From Drosophila pseudoobscura (lineage: Eukaryota > Arthropoda > Insecta > Diptera > Drosophilidae): a stretch of 64,000 nucleotides of DNA. Below are positions 24,972-36,100 of this stretch, in pieces. A program made the position numbers and the translations under genes. The notes beneath the pieces were generated by a model, which ran no database searches, was not told where the DNA came from, and saw only the letters and a program-made list of their open reading frames with translations. The number at the start of each line of letters is the position of its first letter. Positions within the stretch are counted from its first letter, which is position 1. The stretch is taken from positions 3,534,001 through 3,598,000 of the forward strand of contig NC_046679.1 in the NCBI RefSeq assembly GCF_009870125.1, given 5' to 3'.

Positions 24972-25121
24972 TTAATAGTCCGCCATTGTTGGAACACTGG
25001 GTGGCATTTTTTGTTGTTTGCCTGGTGCACCCGATGTCTTTTTGGGTTTTGGTTCAGTGCCATCAGAATCACTGGCACCAGGGTGATCGATATTGAGTTG
25101 AAGGTATTTGATCCATTTCAT
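24972..25121 (-). CDS. Candidate 49-aa small protein
   Basis: A complete frame starts MKWIKYLQLNID and continues with a DSDGTEP acidic stretch, a KPKK basic stretch and a Pro/Gln/Met-rich end (PPSVPTMADY). The ATG is followed by a compact, non-repetitive sequence. About 50-70 bp upstream on the same strand lies a DRE-like ATCGA element in a region typical of housekeeping promoters. A TTTATT (minus-strand AATAAA) sits at 24833-24838. These suggest a small gene convergent with the gene at 23659. I know no homolog; it could also be a chance frame. Conservation across Drosophila would settle it. Confidence 0.45.
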   Translation of the reverse strand: MKWIKYLQLNIDHPGASDSDGTEPKPKKTSGAPGKQQKMPPSVPTMADY

Positions 25122-25827
25122 CAATCTATTAAATTAGCACTTTCGAACTATGTATATTTGGCGCGCAACAGTCGATAGTATCGGTAGCCGTTTGGTGGGA
25201 TATTTTCTTTCTTTTTTTGGGACTTTCTTTCTCTCGTCAAGGGATTTTTCAACGCAGCAATGTCCTTCTTCCCAACATTCCATAGAACTTTATTGTTTAA
25301 ACCTTGTTTTATACAGAATGCAATAAAAGTGGTTATTTAAAATGAGCTAGTGAAGTAGAACATTTATTCATAAATCAAAAAAAATGATGTGTTTACGTAT
25401 GGAAGTCATATCTACATAGTAATATTCCACGGAATATCAAAATCGATGAATATGCTTTCCAATCCTTGTCGGAGAAGGATTAACCCATTTTAGACCAAGG
25501 GGGTATTTTAATATTCCACCGAATTGAATGAAGATTGAATAATTTTAGCGCAGTTCAGGTGAAAGATATCGTTTAAGTTTAGGTTCAGAGTAGAGATGGC
25601 ATGGATCTAACAGAAGAATTTACAGTTAGTAATATTTTCCGCCATTACTTCAAGTCGTTGAACTGTTCAAATAGAGGGGGCTTAAGTGGGCTAAGTTCGA
25701 CAAATTCGCGGGCGGCACTGACGGGCACGTGTTGGGGTCTGGTCCACAACATTTAAATTATTTTTAAGCGCAGAATTGGCAGTAGCACGCACGCAAGTAA
25801 CAGCTCCAGCTCCAGTCAAGTCCCAGC
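25122..25827. other. Upstream region of Dph5 with dispersed-repeat fragments
   Basis: No coding exon is seen. Segments near 25300, 25430 (CGGAATATCAAAATCG) and 25688 (GTGGGCTAAGTTCG) match parts of the repeat at 61270-61800, in a different order, so this is a rearranged or partial copy. The last 100 bp are presumably the Dph5 promoter and 5' UTR. Confidence 0.5.
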
Positions 25828-26773
25828 ATGTTCTATCTAATCGGACTCGGCCTTGGGGATATCAAGGATATCACAGTGAAAGGGCTCGAAATTGTCAAGC
25901 AATGCAGTCGTGTGTATCTCGAAATGTATACATCAATTTTGGGCTGTAGCCTTGAGGACATGGTGAGTAGTCTTGAGGGCAGGGCAGGTGGTCGCAGGAA
26001 TACCGATTTTACGATTTTCCCTTAATTTTTTGCCTTTCCCTGCCGCTTTGTGTGTGTTGCAGCAAGAATTCTACGGTCGACCGCTGCTGCTGGCAGACCG
26101 TGACCTTGTGGAGCAGGGTGCCGATGAGATTCTGGCGGGAGCGGGCGAGACAGATGTGGCCCTCCTGGTCGTCGGCGACCCCTTCGGCGCCACCACGCAC
26201 ACAGACTTCATTTTGCGCGCCAAGGAGAAGAACATACCCTACAAAGTAATCCACAATGCGTCCATAATGAATGCCATCGGCTGCTGCGGCCTGCAATTGT
26301 ACAAATTTGGAGAGACTGTGTCCATACCATACTGGGACGAGACCTGGAAGCCAGACAGTTTTTACGACAAAGTCAAACTGAATCGCCTGCACAACATGCA
26401 CACGCTGTGCCTGCTGGATATCAAGGTGAAGGAGCCCACCCCCGAGTCGCTAATGCGCAAACGCAAGGAGTATATGCCGCCGCGCTTCATGAGTGTGGCG
26501 GAGGCCGCCCACCAGCTGCTCAATATCGTGGAGAAGAAGGATGCGCTGGAGCGCAACACAGTGCTCAATGAGCAATCCTTGTGCGTGGGCCTGGCACGTG
26601 TTGGCCAAGAGACGCAACAGATTGCCGTGACTACGCTGCTCGAAATGCGCTCCACAGACCTGGGCGGCCCGTTGCACTCGCTGATCATTCCCGCCAAGGA
26701 GATGCACCCACTGGAGGTGGAATTCCTGCAGCAGTACGCAGCCAACATCAAACTCGATGATTACAATCATTAA
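25828..26773 (+). CDS. Dph5: Diphthine methyl ester synthase (diphthamide biosynthesis)
   Basis: Two exons, 25828-25962 and 26063-26773, join in phase to 281 aa, the usual DPH5 length. The N-terminus MFYLIGLGLGDIKDIT and the motifs GDPFGATTH (83-91), HNASIMNAIGCCGLQLYKFG and MHTLCLLDIKVKE are near-identical to animal DPH5. It belongs to the tetrapyrrole-methylase-like SAM methyltransferase fold. It methylates the modified histidine of elongation factor 2 in the second stage of diphthamide formation, in the cytosol. It is convergent with CSN6, with 384 bp between stops. Confidence 0.96.
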
Positions 26774-27157
26774 CTAAATAATTCCCACCGACTTTGCATT
26801 GAAATGAAATGAAATTATGATGTATCTACATCTGCACATAAGTGTTTAGAAAATGTATATGCATACGCCCGATGGGCGACACATTGAATTGAATTTAAGA
26901 AGCTCGAAGCTCTGCATCTCTCCATGGATTATAAGAAGAAAGTGATATACATATGTATGTGGTTTCACCCACTTGGCTCTGCCCGCTTAATTCCATCTTT
27001 ATCTGTAGTTTGCCAATTGTCAGCAAAAAAAAAACAATAAAATTGCATTAACCCATTACACCAACCCAGCCCAACCGAAACAACCCAAAGGACACATAAT
27101 GTTGACGCTTTAATTGTACATCCTACCTCACATCGCATTTGAAAAACCATCATTCGT
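26774..27157. other. Convergent 3' region between Dph5 and CSN6
   Basis: No gene is seen. AATAAA at 27036-27041, next to a run of A, can serve as the Dph5 poly(A) signal. The 3' UTRs of the two genes probably meet or overlap here. Confidence 0.5.
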
Positions 27158-28268
27158 TCAGTAGTATAGTCCGCGCATGCGGCGCGATGATCCCTGGCGG
27201 TCGTAGAGCATGTTGAATTTGTTAACAAAGTGATGCATATCGTTGCAGCCCTTGGTAAGGGTACCCAGATAACTGATGAGGCCCACGTCGTTGCATTGCG
27301 TGTAGAACTCCTCCTGAAAGGCGGGCACCTGCATCACTGGCAGGCGGTGGCACAGTGCGTACGCTTCGCGCAGTATCTCCTGGTTAGCTTTCAGCTTGCC
27401 TGCCTCCACATCTTTGATGTACTGCAGAACGATTTTGATGCGTGTATTGAGCATTTTGATGGCACTATCTTGAGCCACCAGGTGCTCGGCGACCACACTC
27501 TTCTCGCCCGACTCGTTGGAGGTCATTCGGGCCACATGATCAACGCCAATGCGCTCCGCCTCCTCGGTGGCCAGTGTGTAGGTTAGCGGCACAAACAGCA
27601 TGGTGGCCTCCCCGTCCACCAGATCGATCAGCGACTCGTAGAGCTTCAGCGGCAGCTGATCCACGCTGCGCGACAGCGGGTGCAATTGCAGCATGATGGG
27701 GCACTCGTTGATGGCGGCTATCTGTTTCTGGATTTTGATGTCATCCGCTGTGGGATTCTCGCCCGTCGTATACCAGCCAATGAAGTCGAGGTCGCTGAAT
27801 ACCTGTACAGAAAATGGGAAGACTCAATTATTGCGGCGGACCAATGCAAAGATTCAATTGGGGACCAACCTGCTTGTACTGCTGCTCCTTTTTGTTGTAG
27901 TAGTCTTTGTTGATTATCGTCTCGTCCCCAATCACATCGGTCTTGAGTTCGAACGAGTTCATTATTTCAATGTTGCGTCCCTTTTGTTTGCCAATCAGCG
28001 CCCCGTAAACCTGGCGCGGCTCTCCGTGCTGAGCACGGAAGCGTGTCCAGTGCTCCGATATATTCATTATGACCAGCGGGTGGAGCGAGATTGTCACCGA
28101 GCCGGTTGTACCCTCTGCAGCCATCACGTTCCCCTTGGGCTGTTGCAGCTGTGCCTCTGGTATGTTGCTGCCGGCGGCAGCTGCGGTTGCGGCTGCGGCA
28201 GCTGCAGCCGCCGATGATGAGGTGCTCGGCTTCGCCGTCATGTCCACATCGACCTCCATTTGTTCCAT
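27158..28268 (-). CDS. CSN6: COP9 signalosome subunit 6
   Basis: Two exons, 27870-28268 and 27158-27802, join in frame to 347 aa. After a Ser/Ala-rich low-complexity start (about 14-34) comes an MPN domain (about 56-190) with the [18 protein letters not shown] and VYGALIGKQ strands and the [13 protein letters not shown] segment. The catalytic JAMM histidines are absent, as in all CSN6 and Rpn8-type non-catalytic MPN subunits. The C-terminal half carries the helical region that bundles with other CSN subunits. The complex removes Nedd8 from cullins, with CSN5 as the catalytic partner. Family identity is very secure; the symbol fits the 94B neighbours. Confidence 0.96.
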
Positions 28269-28547
28269 GCTTTGAGTGTGGGGACGTGAAGTGTGCGCAA
28301 CGAAAGTGGGTCACGAAATTCCTAGTTTTTTGGTAAAAAATTAAACTCAAAAACTCTTTTTGTTTGATCCCGTATGTGTGTTCAGCAGTATGACCGTATA
28401 TTGCCACACACCCATACAATGAAATACTGAAATCTGAAATCGATAAAAGTTATTCTCAGCTGTTTTGTAGCTCGATACTCAAATTCAAAAATTGCTAAAA
28501 ACTGAATTACTAATAAACAACAGTGTTTTTTTTTGTGCGGCAAGCGA
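28269..28547. promoter_or_regulatory. Upstream region of CSN6, possibly bidirectional
   Basis: Contains ATCGATAAA near 28438 (DRE-like) and a CAGCTG E-box near 28458. These motif types are common in Drosophila housekeeping promoters. It separates CSN6 from the short frame on the other strand. Confidence 0.4.
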
Positions 28548-28709
28548 ATGGAGTCTGCGATCCTCTGCAGCGACAGCTCCTTCAGTGACCTGCATTTACC
28601 AGCACGCAACAAGCGCATCTCCATCCAAGGACTCCAGCGTGGGGATCCAAGCATCCCATTTTCGCAAGGTTCGTGGAATTGCTCGGTAGAAGAATGCTCA
28701 GTCGCCTAA
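28548..28709 (+). CDS. Short uncertain ORF divergent from CSN6
   Basis: A 53-aa frame (start MESAILCSDSSFSDLHL, Ser-rich) begins 280 bp from the CSN6 start on the opposite strand. A possible splice donor CAAG|GTTCGT lies inside it near 28670, and a good donor GTAAGT lies at 28743. The frame could therefore be the first exon of a longer gene whose remaining exons I cannot find before the repeat at 28800. It could equally be a decayed gene. I recognise no family. Confidence 0.3.
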   Translation: MESAILCSDSSFSDLHLPARNKRISIQGLQRGDPSIPFSQGSWNCSVEECSVA

Positions 28710-28789
28710 ACAAAGCTGGGAAGCTGACTATGTTCGTAATTGGTAAGTATTGGATATTTTTTCGACATTTTCCAGTGGATTTATCAATA

Positions 28790-29060
28790 AAATATCCCGT
28801 CTGACCCTTAGAAATATGCCGCAATATACCGTCTCATATTCAAAATATACCGTTAATATACCAATGAAAAATCTTAGCCTATTTAACCCGCTCTATTTAA
28901 ACAGGTTAACAAATTGAATTAAACCGTTACTGTTTGTTACTATTTCTTGTAAGTCTCAACTTGCATAATAACGTGTGTTTCCTGGTACTGGTGGATTGAT
29001 TCATCAATTTTCTACAAGATATGCTAATTTTAAGGACATTATTTTATTGGTTTGTTTTTA
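28790..29060 (-). repeat. Dispersed repeat copy with GGTATATTT motifs, near CSN6
   Basis: The segment with GTCTGACCCTTAG, AAATATGCCG, CCGTCTCA and repeated AATATACCG matches the copy near 18145-18200. A downstream block (ATCAATTTTCTACAA...ATTTTAAG) matches 18255-18290. Non-coding, same family as near 21100 and 61830. Confidence 0.6.
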
Positions 29061-29474
29061 AACATTCCACCTATCGATACTATCGACTGGCTAGATTAAT
29101 ATATCATTGAAACTAAAATTACAGATTGGAAGGCGGTCACACTGTTTTGACAGAGTGGCCACCCTTTCTCAGTCTAATCTGATAACGACGGGTAGATTTA
29201 AATTCTAATTCGAAGACATGTTTTGGTTAAACACTTTTTTGAAGAATACCCCTTATAAAATCGACTCAAAACACACAGAATATTGATTCATTAATCGGAT
29301 AAACTGTGCATTCCACATTCCCTATTCAGATTTCGTTGGTTTACTGTGATTTCTCGTAAATTAATTGATATCTTCCGCGTGAACGACCCTGCCAAGTGTT
29401 GGCTCTGTCCAATGGGGAAGTAAAACAAATAAAATAGACACCGGGTCGTTATTGAAATGTATCTTTTCTTCGCT
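29061..29474. other. Spacer before the 3' end of the first elongase gene
   Basis: No coding sequence is seen. A GGTCACACTG motif occurs on the plus strand at 29135-29144, but no plus-strand gene follows it. Confidence 0.4.
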
Positions 29475-29480
29475 TTTATT
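29475..29480 (-). terminator. Probable poly(A) signal of the first elongase gene
   Basis: Minus-strand AATAAA lies about 625 bp after the stop codon at 30104, so the 3' UTR would span roughly 29460-30103. Confidence 0.4.
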
Positions 29481-30103
29481 TGTCTTCGCTTTATAGTCGT
29501 GCTCCTCAGTATTGAGTTGCGCGCATGTTGTAAGTTAGACTAGTTTGCTTAGGCTAGAGGGCTTAGCGGACTACAAATATTTAACATTTAACAGGCTATT
29601 TACAAATCGTCTATACACAATTACAATTAACACTTACTTAGGCACTATCGGGGGTAGCGCAGAGTTCGATTAAAAACTACGCTACGTTCGTGAGGTTCTA
29701 GAATTAGGTGACTTACAGCTTAGGCAGATCTCGAAAATTGACCCAGTTTCTTATACAGTTCACATTACGAATACAGTTACGACTGCTTACCAGAGGGGCA
29801 TTCTCTTCAGCGGACGCATGACCGGACGGAGAAGAATAATTGAATTCCTCATACGCCCCGTAAAGAGGTGGCTCTTCTTCTGGCTGTTTGGCTGTCTGGC
29901 TGGACTTCCTAACTATCCGTGTGCGTCTGTCTATCTGTGCATTTATGGCTCTTAAGCTTAAGCTTAGCGTAAGTTAAAACCTTTGTACCAAAACTACTTC
30001 CAACGTTTGATCTGTTGCCAACACCAATTTGTCCAGTTTACGAGTATGCAAAAAATTTTTGTTCCCTTTTCGAGCAATCCGTGGAAGCACTTCCTCTCCT
30101 ATT

Positions 30104-33100
30104 CTAGTGGGCCTTCAGCTTCTGTGTCAGCATCTCCATATGGTTATTGTTGTTGCTGTCTGCCTTCGAGGCCTCCTCCTGGGCTGCCGTGAGCTTCTCC
30201 TGCTGCTGCTGCTGCTGTAGCGCCTGCTGGGCCTTGGACTTCTTGTAGCTCTGCATGTAGAAGTTCATGAAGAGGCAGAAGAATATGGAGGCATTCAGCA
30301 GAAGGAGGGCCGAGATGAACTTCGAGAACTGGCACTGGTTGCTGAAGAGGGCGCGTAACGTATGGAAGATGCACAGCACGAACTGGGCCTGGAGGGAAAG
30401 AGTATAGATTTACATGTCATATAAGTAATTATATGTATTTTGTGGAGCCACTGGGAAAGTTCTAGTGCATACTATTGTTACGCCTGACTACTGGGAAGAC
30501 CTAATCACTGGTTCAGCTCAGCAAATACTTGACTCGACTTGGCACCTGCCCTGTCCTGCTCTTTGTGGTCATTGTCGTGGCATTGAAAGGGCGGCTTAGA
30601 GCTTGTCTCGTTACGGAAGTTGTAACGTCATCCAATTAGCCCGTGTGCGGCCGTAACACTTTTATTCTCTTGACTTACAGCTCTTTTGAATGCGGCTAAT
30701 AAAACGGCTAATAACTGGGGGGACGGAGACGGGGCCGAATCAACACCAGCATCATTGTGGCACCCTTGAGAGCACCCAGCGAAGGCAATCAAAAAGTACT
30801 CAGATATGCACATGAGTGACCGAGTGAGTGCTTCGGATTCGCTGTAATTACTACTAGTATTATGTAGTTATTAGATATCCATGAATGGGGCTCGTGTCTC
30901 TGTTTGACCAAGTTCAACAAGCCACTGGCTGCTTCCATTGACCTTTGGCGACCCCAATAGCCCCCCGTGTTGGTAAGTGTTATACAACCCATATTTAGCT
31001 TTCCTTTATTGATCACTGATTGATCGTAAATTTGATGATGTTTCAGATTCGCGGCAGTCTAACGAGTCGCCTGCAGCTCCTCCCACAGTACCTCCTCTGC
31101 GGCGCCGCCTCTCGGTGCTGCAAGACCCAAAAAAACCTGCTTGTTTTGGTCGGTGTGTGCCACCGAGTGTGCAGTTTCTGATGACCTACAAAATATTACG
31201 TTGGTCAGCCAAGCGCTGCAAGTTTCCATTAACACTGCACTGCAAGTCGTGGCAAAGTCACTGAGCCAACGAACCGCTGCCGCTGCCGCTGCGTAGCTTG
31301 GGGCACACTGTCGGTTGGCCAAGCGGACAACTGTGCCTCTCGCTGCCACTGCTGTTGGCCAAGTTTGAGCATTGCTTGTAGCCGGAGCGTTGACCGCCAG
31401 CGTCAACGCTTAGACGCTTCGCTGGCACTGTGGGCCCCGGAAGATTGATGGAAACGGGTCATTCTTTGGAAGAGTTCTGAGGGATACTGCATGGGGTTTT
31501 GATCAGAAGAATTCTAAGATCTTAACAGTGGACTCTTGTGGCTTTGTTGCATCTAAAATGTATATTTTCTCCCAATTTATTCGTTTCGTTTGCCCCACTG
31601 TGCCGTGCCGGGCCTATTATTGTCAATCGATTGCAAAATCCATCTTTAGAGGCATTGTACGCTCTGCCACTGTCTGGGATTGCGTGTGTGGCATGTCTCC
31701 GTGCCTGCAAATGCCGGCAAATGGCCAGAAAAATGCAGTTGCACTTGCAACATGACTTGACCAGACATCCCGCTTCCCGCGTCCCGCTGGCTCCAGTCTC
31801 CAGTCTCCCCCCCAGCGCCAACAGTCTCGGATCACTGGCTGGCAATTGAAAGTGGCAGATCGCTTGTTGACTTTTACCCAGACACAGGCACAGGCACTGG
31901 CACAGGCACAGGCACTGGCACAGGCACAGGCCGTGGAAAATTGCATGAGTGCATGAGTAGTCTGCCCAGTGATTGCCATCGACAATAGCCACAGACAACG
32001 CAATCGCCGACATAGACACTCACCCGGTTGGTGTGGCAAGTTCGTCGCGGTGCTGGATAAAAGTGAACGCTCCACTCTCGACTCCACTCCACTCGGAATC
32101 AGCTCGGAGCGGAGCGGAGCGGATTGGATCCGATCGGATCGCATCGGATCGGATCGGTGGCGGGCAACATTCATTGCCGCAAAACGGAACGAAACACGAA
32201 ATGATAATGTAATCGAAACTGGTCGGATCGGAGTGGAAGTCGGTGGGCACCAAATGTGGAAACTTCGGAATTGGAATTGGAAATGGAATTAGCCAGGTCT
32301 GCGCTGCGCTTGGTTCTGGTCTGGTCTGGCTTGGCTGGAGGATGTGGCAACAAATCTAGCCACCGCGGCTGGCCAAAATGTTGCCAACAATCGGAACCTA
32401 ATTCTCTCTTGGCTCTGGCCACAATTTAGAGCGTGCGATATATGGTTTGGCTTTTGCGGCTAATTGCCCGGCAGGAACTGAAAGAATCTATTGCTACGCT
32501 ATTGCGCATAAGATACGAATACTCGCAGATCCAGTACTGCATCAACAACAGCACAGCAGTAACTAGAACTGCAACAACAACTTAGTATAACCGCTTTAAC
32601 GGTTACGGCAGCATGACAGATAAATTATCTATGAGATGCGTCTGCCCACTCAGCATTTGATTGCGGCTCCGCCTCATTATAAATGTCGGCAGCGAGTGGG
32701 GCCGGGGGAGAGGGAATCGCACAGAATCGAGCGACAAGCAATTGGAAAACTGCTCGGAAACAACTGCGAAAACAACAGATACATCTGGCAGCAACAATCT
32801 AAATAAGCACTCAACTGGCGACACATGAGTATATCATATCATACCCGCATAAAACAGGTACAGTGGGGACTCCTAGAGTGGGATTATAGTTGGGGTTCGG
32901 GTACAGTGAGACTTTAATCGATGAAAGGTAGAGATCAATGTTCAATCAGTTTTAACAACACGTATTGGTTGGATGAAATTAATCGACTTAAGAAAGATCA
33001 TCTCTGATCAAAGGTACCCAATTACTTATGCTATAAAATCCTCTAACTATCCCGTAAAGAAAAATGTATTTGAAATAGATCTTAGTTCATGACTAAACTG

Positions 33101-36100
33101 ATCACTGTTCAGGTTTGTGTGGGATTCCCTAAAGGGGTTCAAGTAATTTTCCTAGTCACTGCCGGATTCCGCAGGGGGTTTACAGGTTCAGCTTTCCAGG
33201 AAGCACATACTACTATCCTTTTCAATTTCTGTTTCACTTCTAAACAGTCTTATTCTCCCTAGTTTTATCATATGGAGTTCCCCCTGTTTATCTCCTGCAT
33301 TTCCATATAAAACCAGTGCTTACTTAGTATGTACTTAACTTAGTCACCGAACGTTTGACAACTCAACTGTGGAGCGGAGAGGCTTCAAGGCGATTCACTA
33401 ACAAACACAACAACAGTGTGGCATAGAAGGAGGCCAGCAGCTACAGCAGAACAAACTAAACCTGCCATATCTCCATGCGTTTCAAGAATTTCGAAACTTG
33501 GAAAAAAAGAGAGATAGAAAACCCAAGCTAAAATGCAATGAAACATATTTACCCACCAAAGCTGTCCCCTTCTACTATATATGAGTATATATATGTGCTT
33601 CTATATACTCGTGTCCGAGTCTTTGAATTATGCGTAGACAATCCAGCGAGAACCGATCATGTGGAGCCATTGGTAGCAACAACAACAACAACTGATGGGA
33701 AAAACCAGAAACAAAACAAGATCAGAGCAGCAATCTCTTGTTTTATTTCAGTCTCTGATTCCATTCGGTTTCACTTTTGCTATTGCTTTTGCTTTTTGCA
33801 GAAAATCGGTAATCAGAGCTTGTGCAATTCTCCAGAATGCATGACCGATCGATCGGTGGCTAGAAGATTCGGCCTTTGGCCCCGGCTGCTCATCGGAGTC
33901 GCAGAAACAAACAGAAACCACTTGCAGAGGTCGAAGAATCTGAGTGCGAGAAATGCCACTTGTGCCTGTGGCCAAATGCAAGACACAGCTAGAAGCATTG
34001 GCCAATAGATATTTTGGCATAATGCACACAGATGCTGCACTGGCATCTAGGAACGTGATTGCCAATGTGATGGTGTGTGTGCCTTTTGGGCTAAATGAAT
34101 AATACCATTTTATGTGGCAGGGGCTTAGACTGGGGGCCGAGGCAGCGGCAGAGGCACGGCACGGCTGGGATTGCCGGTCTAACTGGTTTGCATTTTTGGC
34201 CAATTGCCAACAGCTCTAGCAGCAGTCACTAAGCTCCAATCTATGTCCGAGAAGCATATTTCTAACTTCTAAACAAGTTTCGTTTAATTTTCGGGCGGTA
34301 TCTGTGCTGGAACAGATCTATTTTAATGCCCCCGCCCCCTTCCCCTCCCCGTGCATTCTTGATCGATCTATACTTACGATCTGCAGCTCGGTCATGTATT
34401 TCTTCCACCACAGGAACTTGGCGTACTCGGGTCCCATGGCGGACATCATGTAATAGAAGTACATGCACACATGCACAAAGTTGTTCAGCAGATTGGGGAA
34501 TGTGGCATTTCCACCTAGAGAAAACAGCAATCAAAGGTTAGAGTTTCCCAAAGAACACAAAGCGAGGGAAGGCTCCACCCACCTGCAAGGAACTTGACCA
34601 GGACCCAGGTCTCCAGCGGCGTCACCGAGTGATGGTACACATGCAGCCAGGTGATCTGTGAGGATTTCTTGCGCAGCACAAAGAACACGGTGTCGGCGAA
34701 TTCCGTCAGCTTGGACAGGTAGTAGATGTAGCACAGGTTGAGCATCTGCCAAACAGAGAGAGAAAGAGAGATTGGGGTAAGTGGGTTGTTGGGTGTGGGG
34801 TGAGACCTGACCTTGCAAGGTCGTTATGCAATTCTCAACGCCCATCGAGCGATGTGACCAATTAACGTAGTAACCACAAAAGCAGCGAAGAACTTGCGCA
34901 ATGACATTGACAACGTCTTCGCATCGCTTCGCGTCTCGTTTGGTTTCTTTTCGTTTTCGTTTTCGTTTTCTTTTCAATTTTCATTTTTCATTTTTCATTT
35001 TCTTTGTGGTTTCTAGTTTTTCCTGTTTCGTGCTAGAATTTTGGTTCAACAAGAGTGAAACCATGTCATGTAGGGGCGCACATGGCGTATGCGTAATGTA
35101 AACAATATTGACTTTTATGGGTCTCGCTTGGAATGATGATAATTATGCTAATATCCGGAGCCCTGTGACCGGCCTTTGAGCCCGGGTTTATTGACTTGTC
35201 GGCGGTCCGTCTTATATTTCGCTTTTCTGGCATTTACTGCGGATGTGAAATCGATCAATTGGTAGATCTTCCGCTCGTGAGGGATGCTTGTTTACACACG
35301 GTTTATGCTCTATTGATTTAAGGCTCAAACAAAAGCCAACTACAATCACAGTCACAGCTAGAGGCCCTTGTAAATGTTGCTAATTTGATTGTAACATAAG
35401 CATGAGGCAAAGGCCTTCGGGGGGTGTGGCACTCTCAAATGGATTGTGGTCCAAATGTTACTACTAAAAGATTGAAGTGAATGTAATATGAAGTACTCTT
35501 TGTAGGGGTCATTACATACAGATAGATATATGTCTTTATCTGGAGAAAAGTGGATTTGAACATCAGAAGAGTGGCGAGATGGGGTAGGATTACTCTCAAG
35601 TCCCTTTTAAGCTAAAATAGTAAGCTCTCATTCTCCAATCCATGTTGGAATCCCCAAAAAGAGCATTCATCCATCGGTTTTCATGTAACTTCAGGTTTTC
35701 CTCAGTGTTACAGTTTTACGAACATTTTTAAATGCCTCATTTTGTGGTCCACAGCCAAATTGGCATTAAGTGATGCACTTAACTTCAAAGTCTCATTATC
35801 CAGCTATTTCTTTAATTGTTTTCCAGTTGCGAGCGCTTAGCCAGCCATTTGAGTGGCTGAGAAAGGGGGAACACAATCGATTGAGAGGCGTAACAAAAGA
35901 CTAGAAGCCAGCAATTATCTTTAGAATTTGGATTAAAAAAATCCCCCACTCCGGCCGGCTAATTGGACTTCCGAAATCTGCTGCCCATTTGAATGTGAAC
36001 TTTGTGCCACGATGGAGGCATAATTAAAACACTTTGGCTGTAGCTGTTGTTGTTTGCCTCTTGGCCGTCTATGACCAGTCGGCTAACTGACTGGCTTTGA

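Noticed and set aside
29135-29144. GGTCACACTG as a plus-strand promoter
   Set aside because: No plus-strand gene follows; probably part of repeat-derived sequence.
31059-31406. 115-codon minus-strand frame in the elongase intron
   Set aside because: Ala/Thr-rich chance frame without conserved features.
33538-34008. 156-codon plus-strand frame inside the elongase intron
   Set aside because: Low-complexity and Lys/Arg/Thr-rich with no domain; no splice or promoter support for a nested gene.
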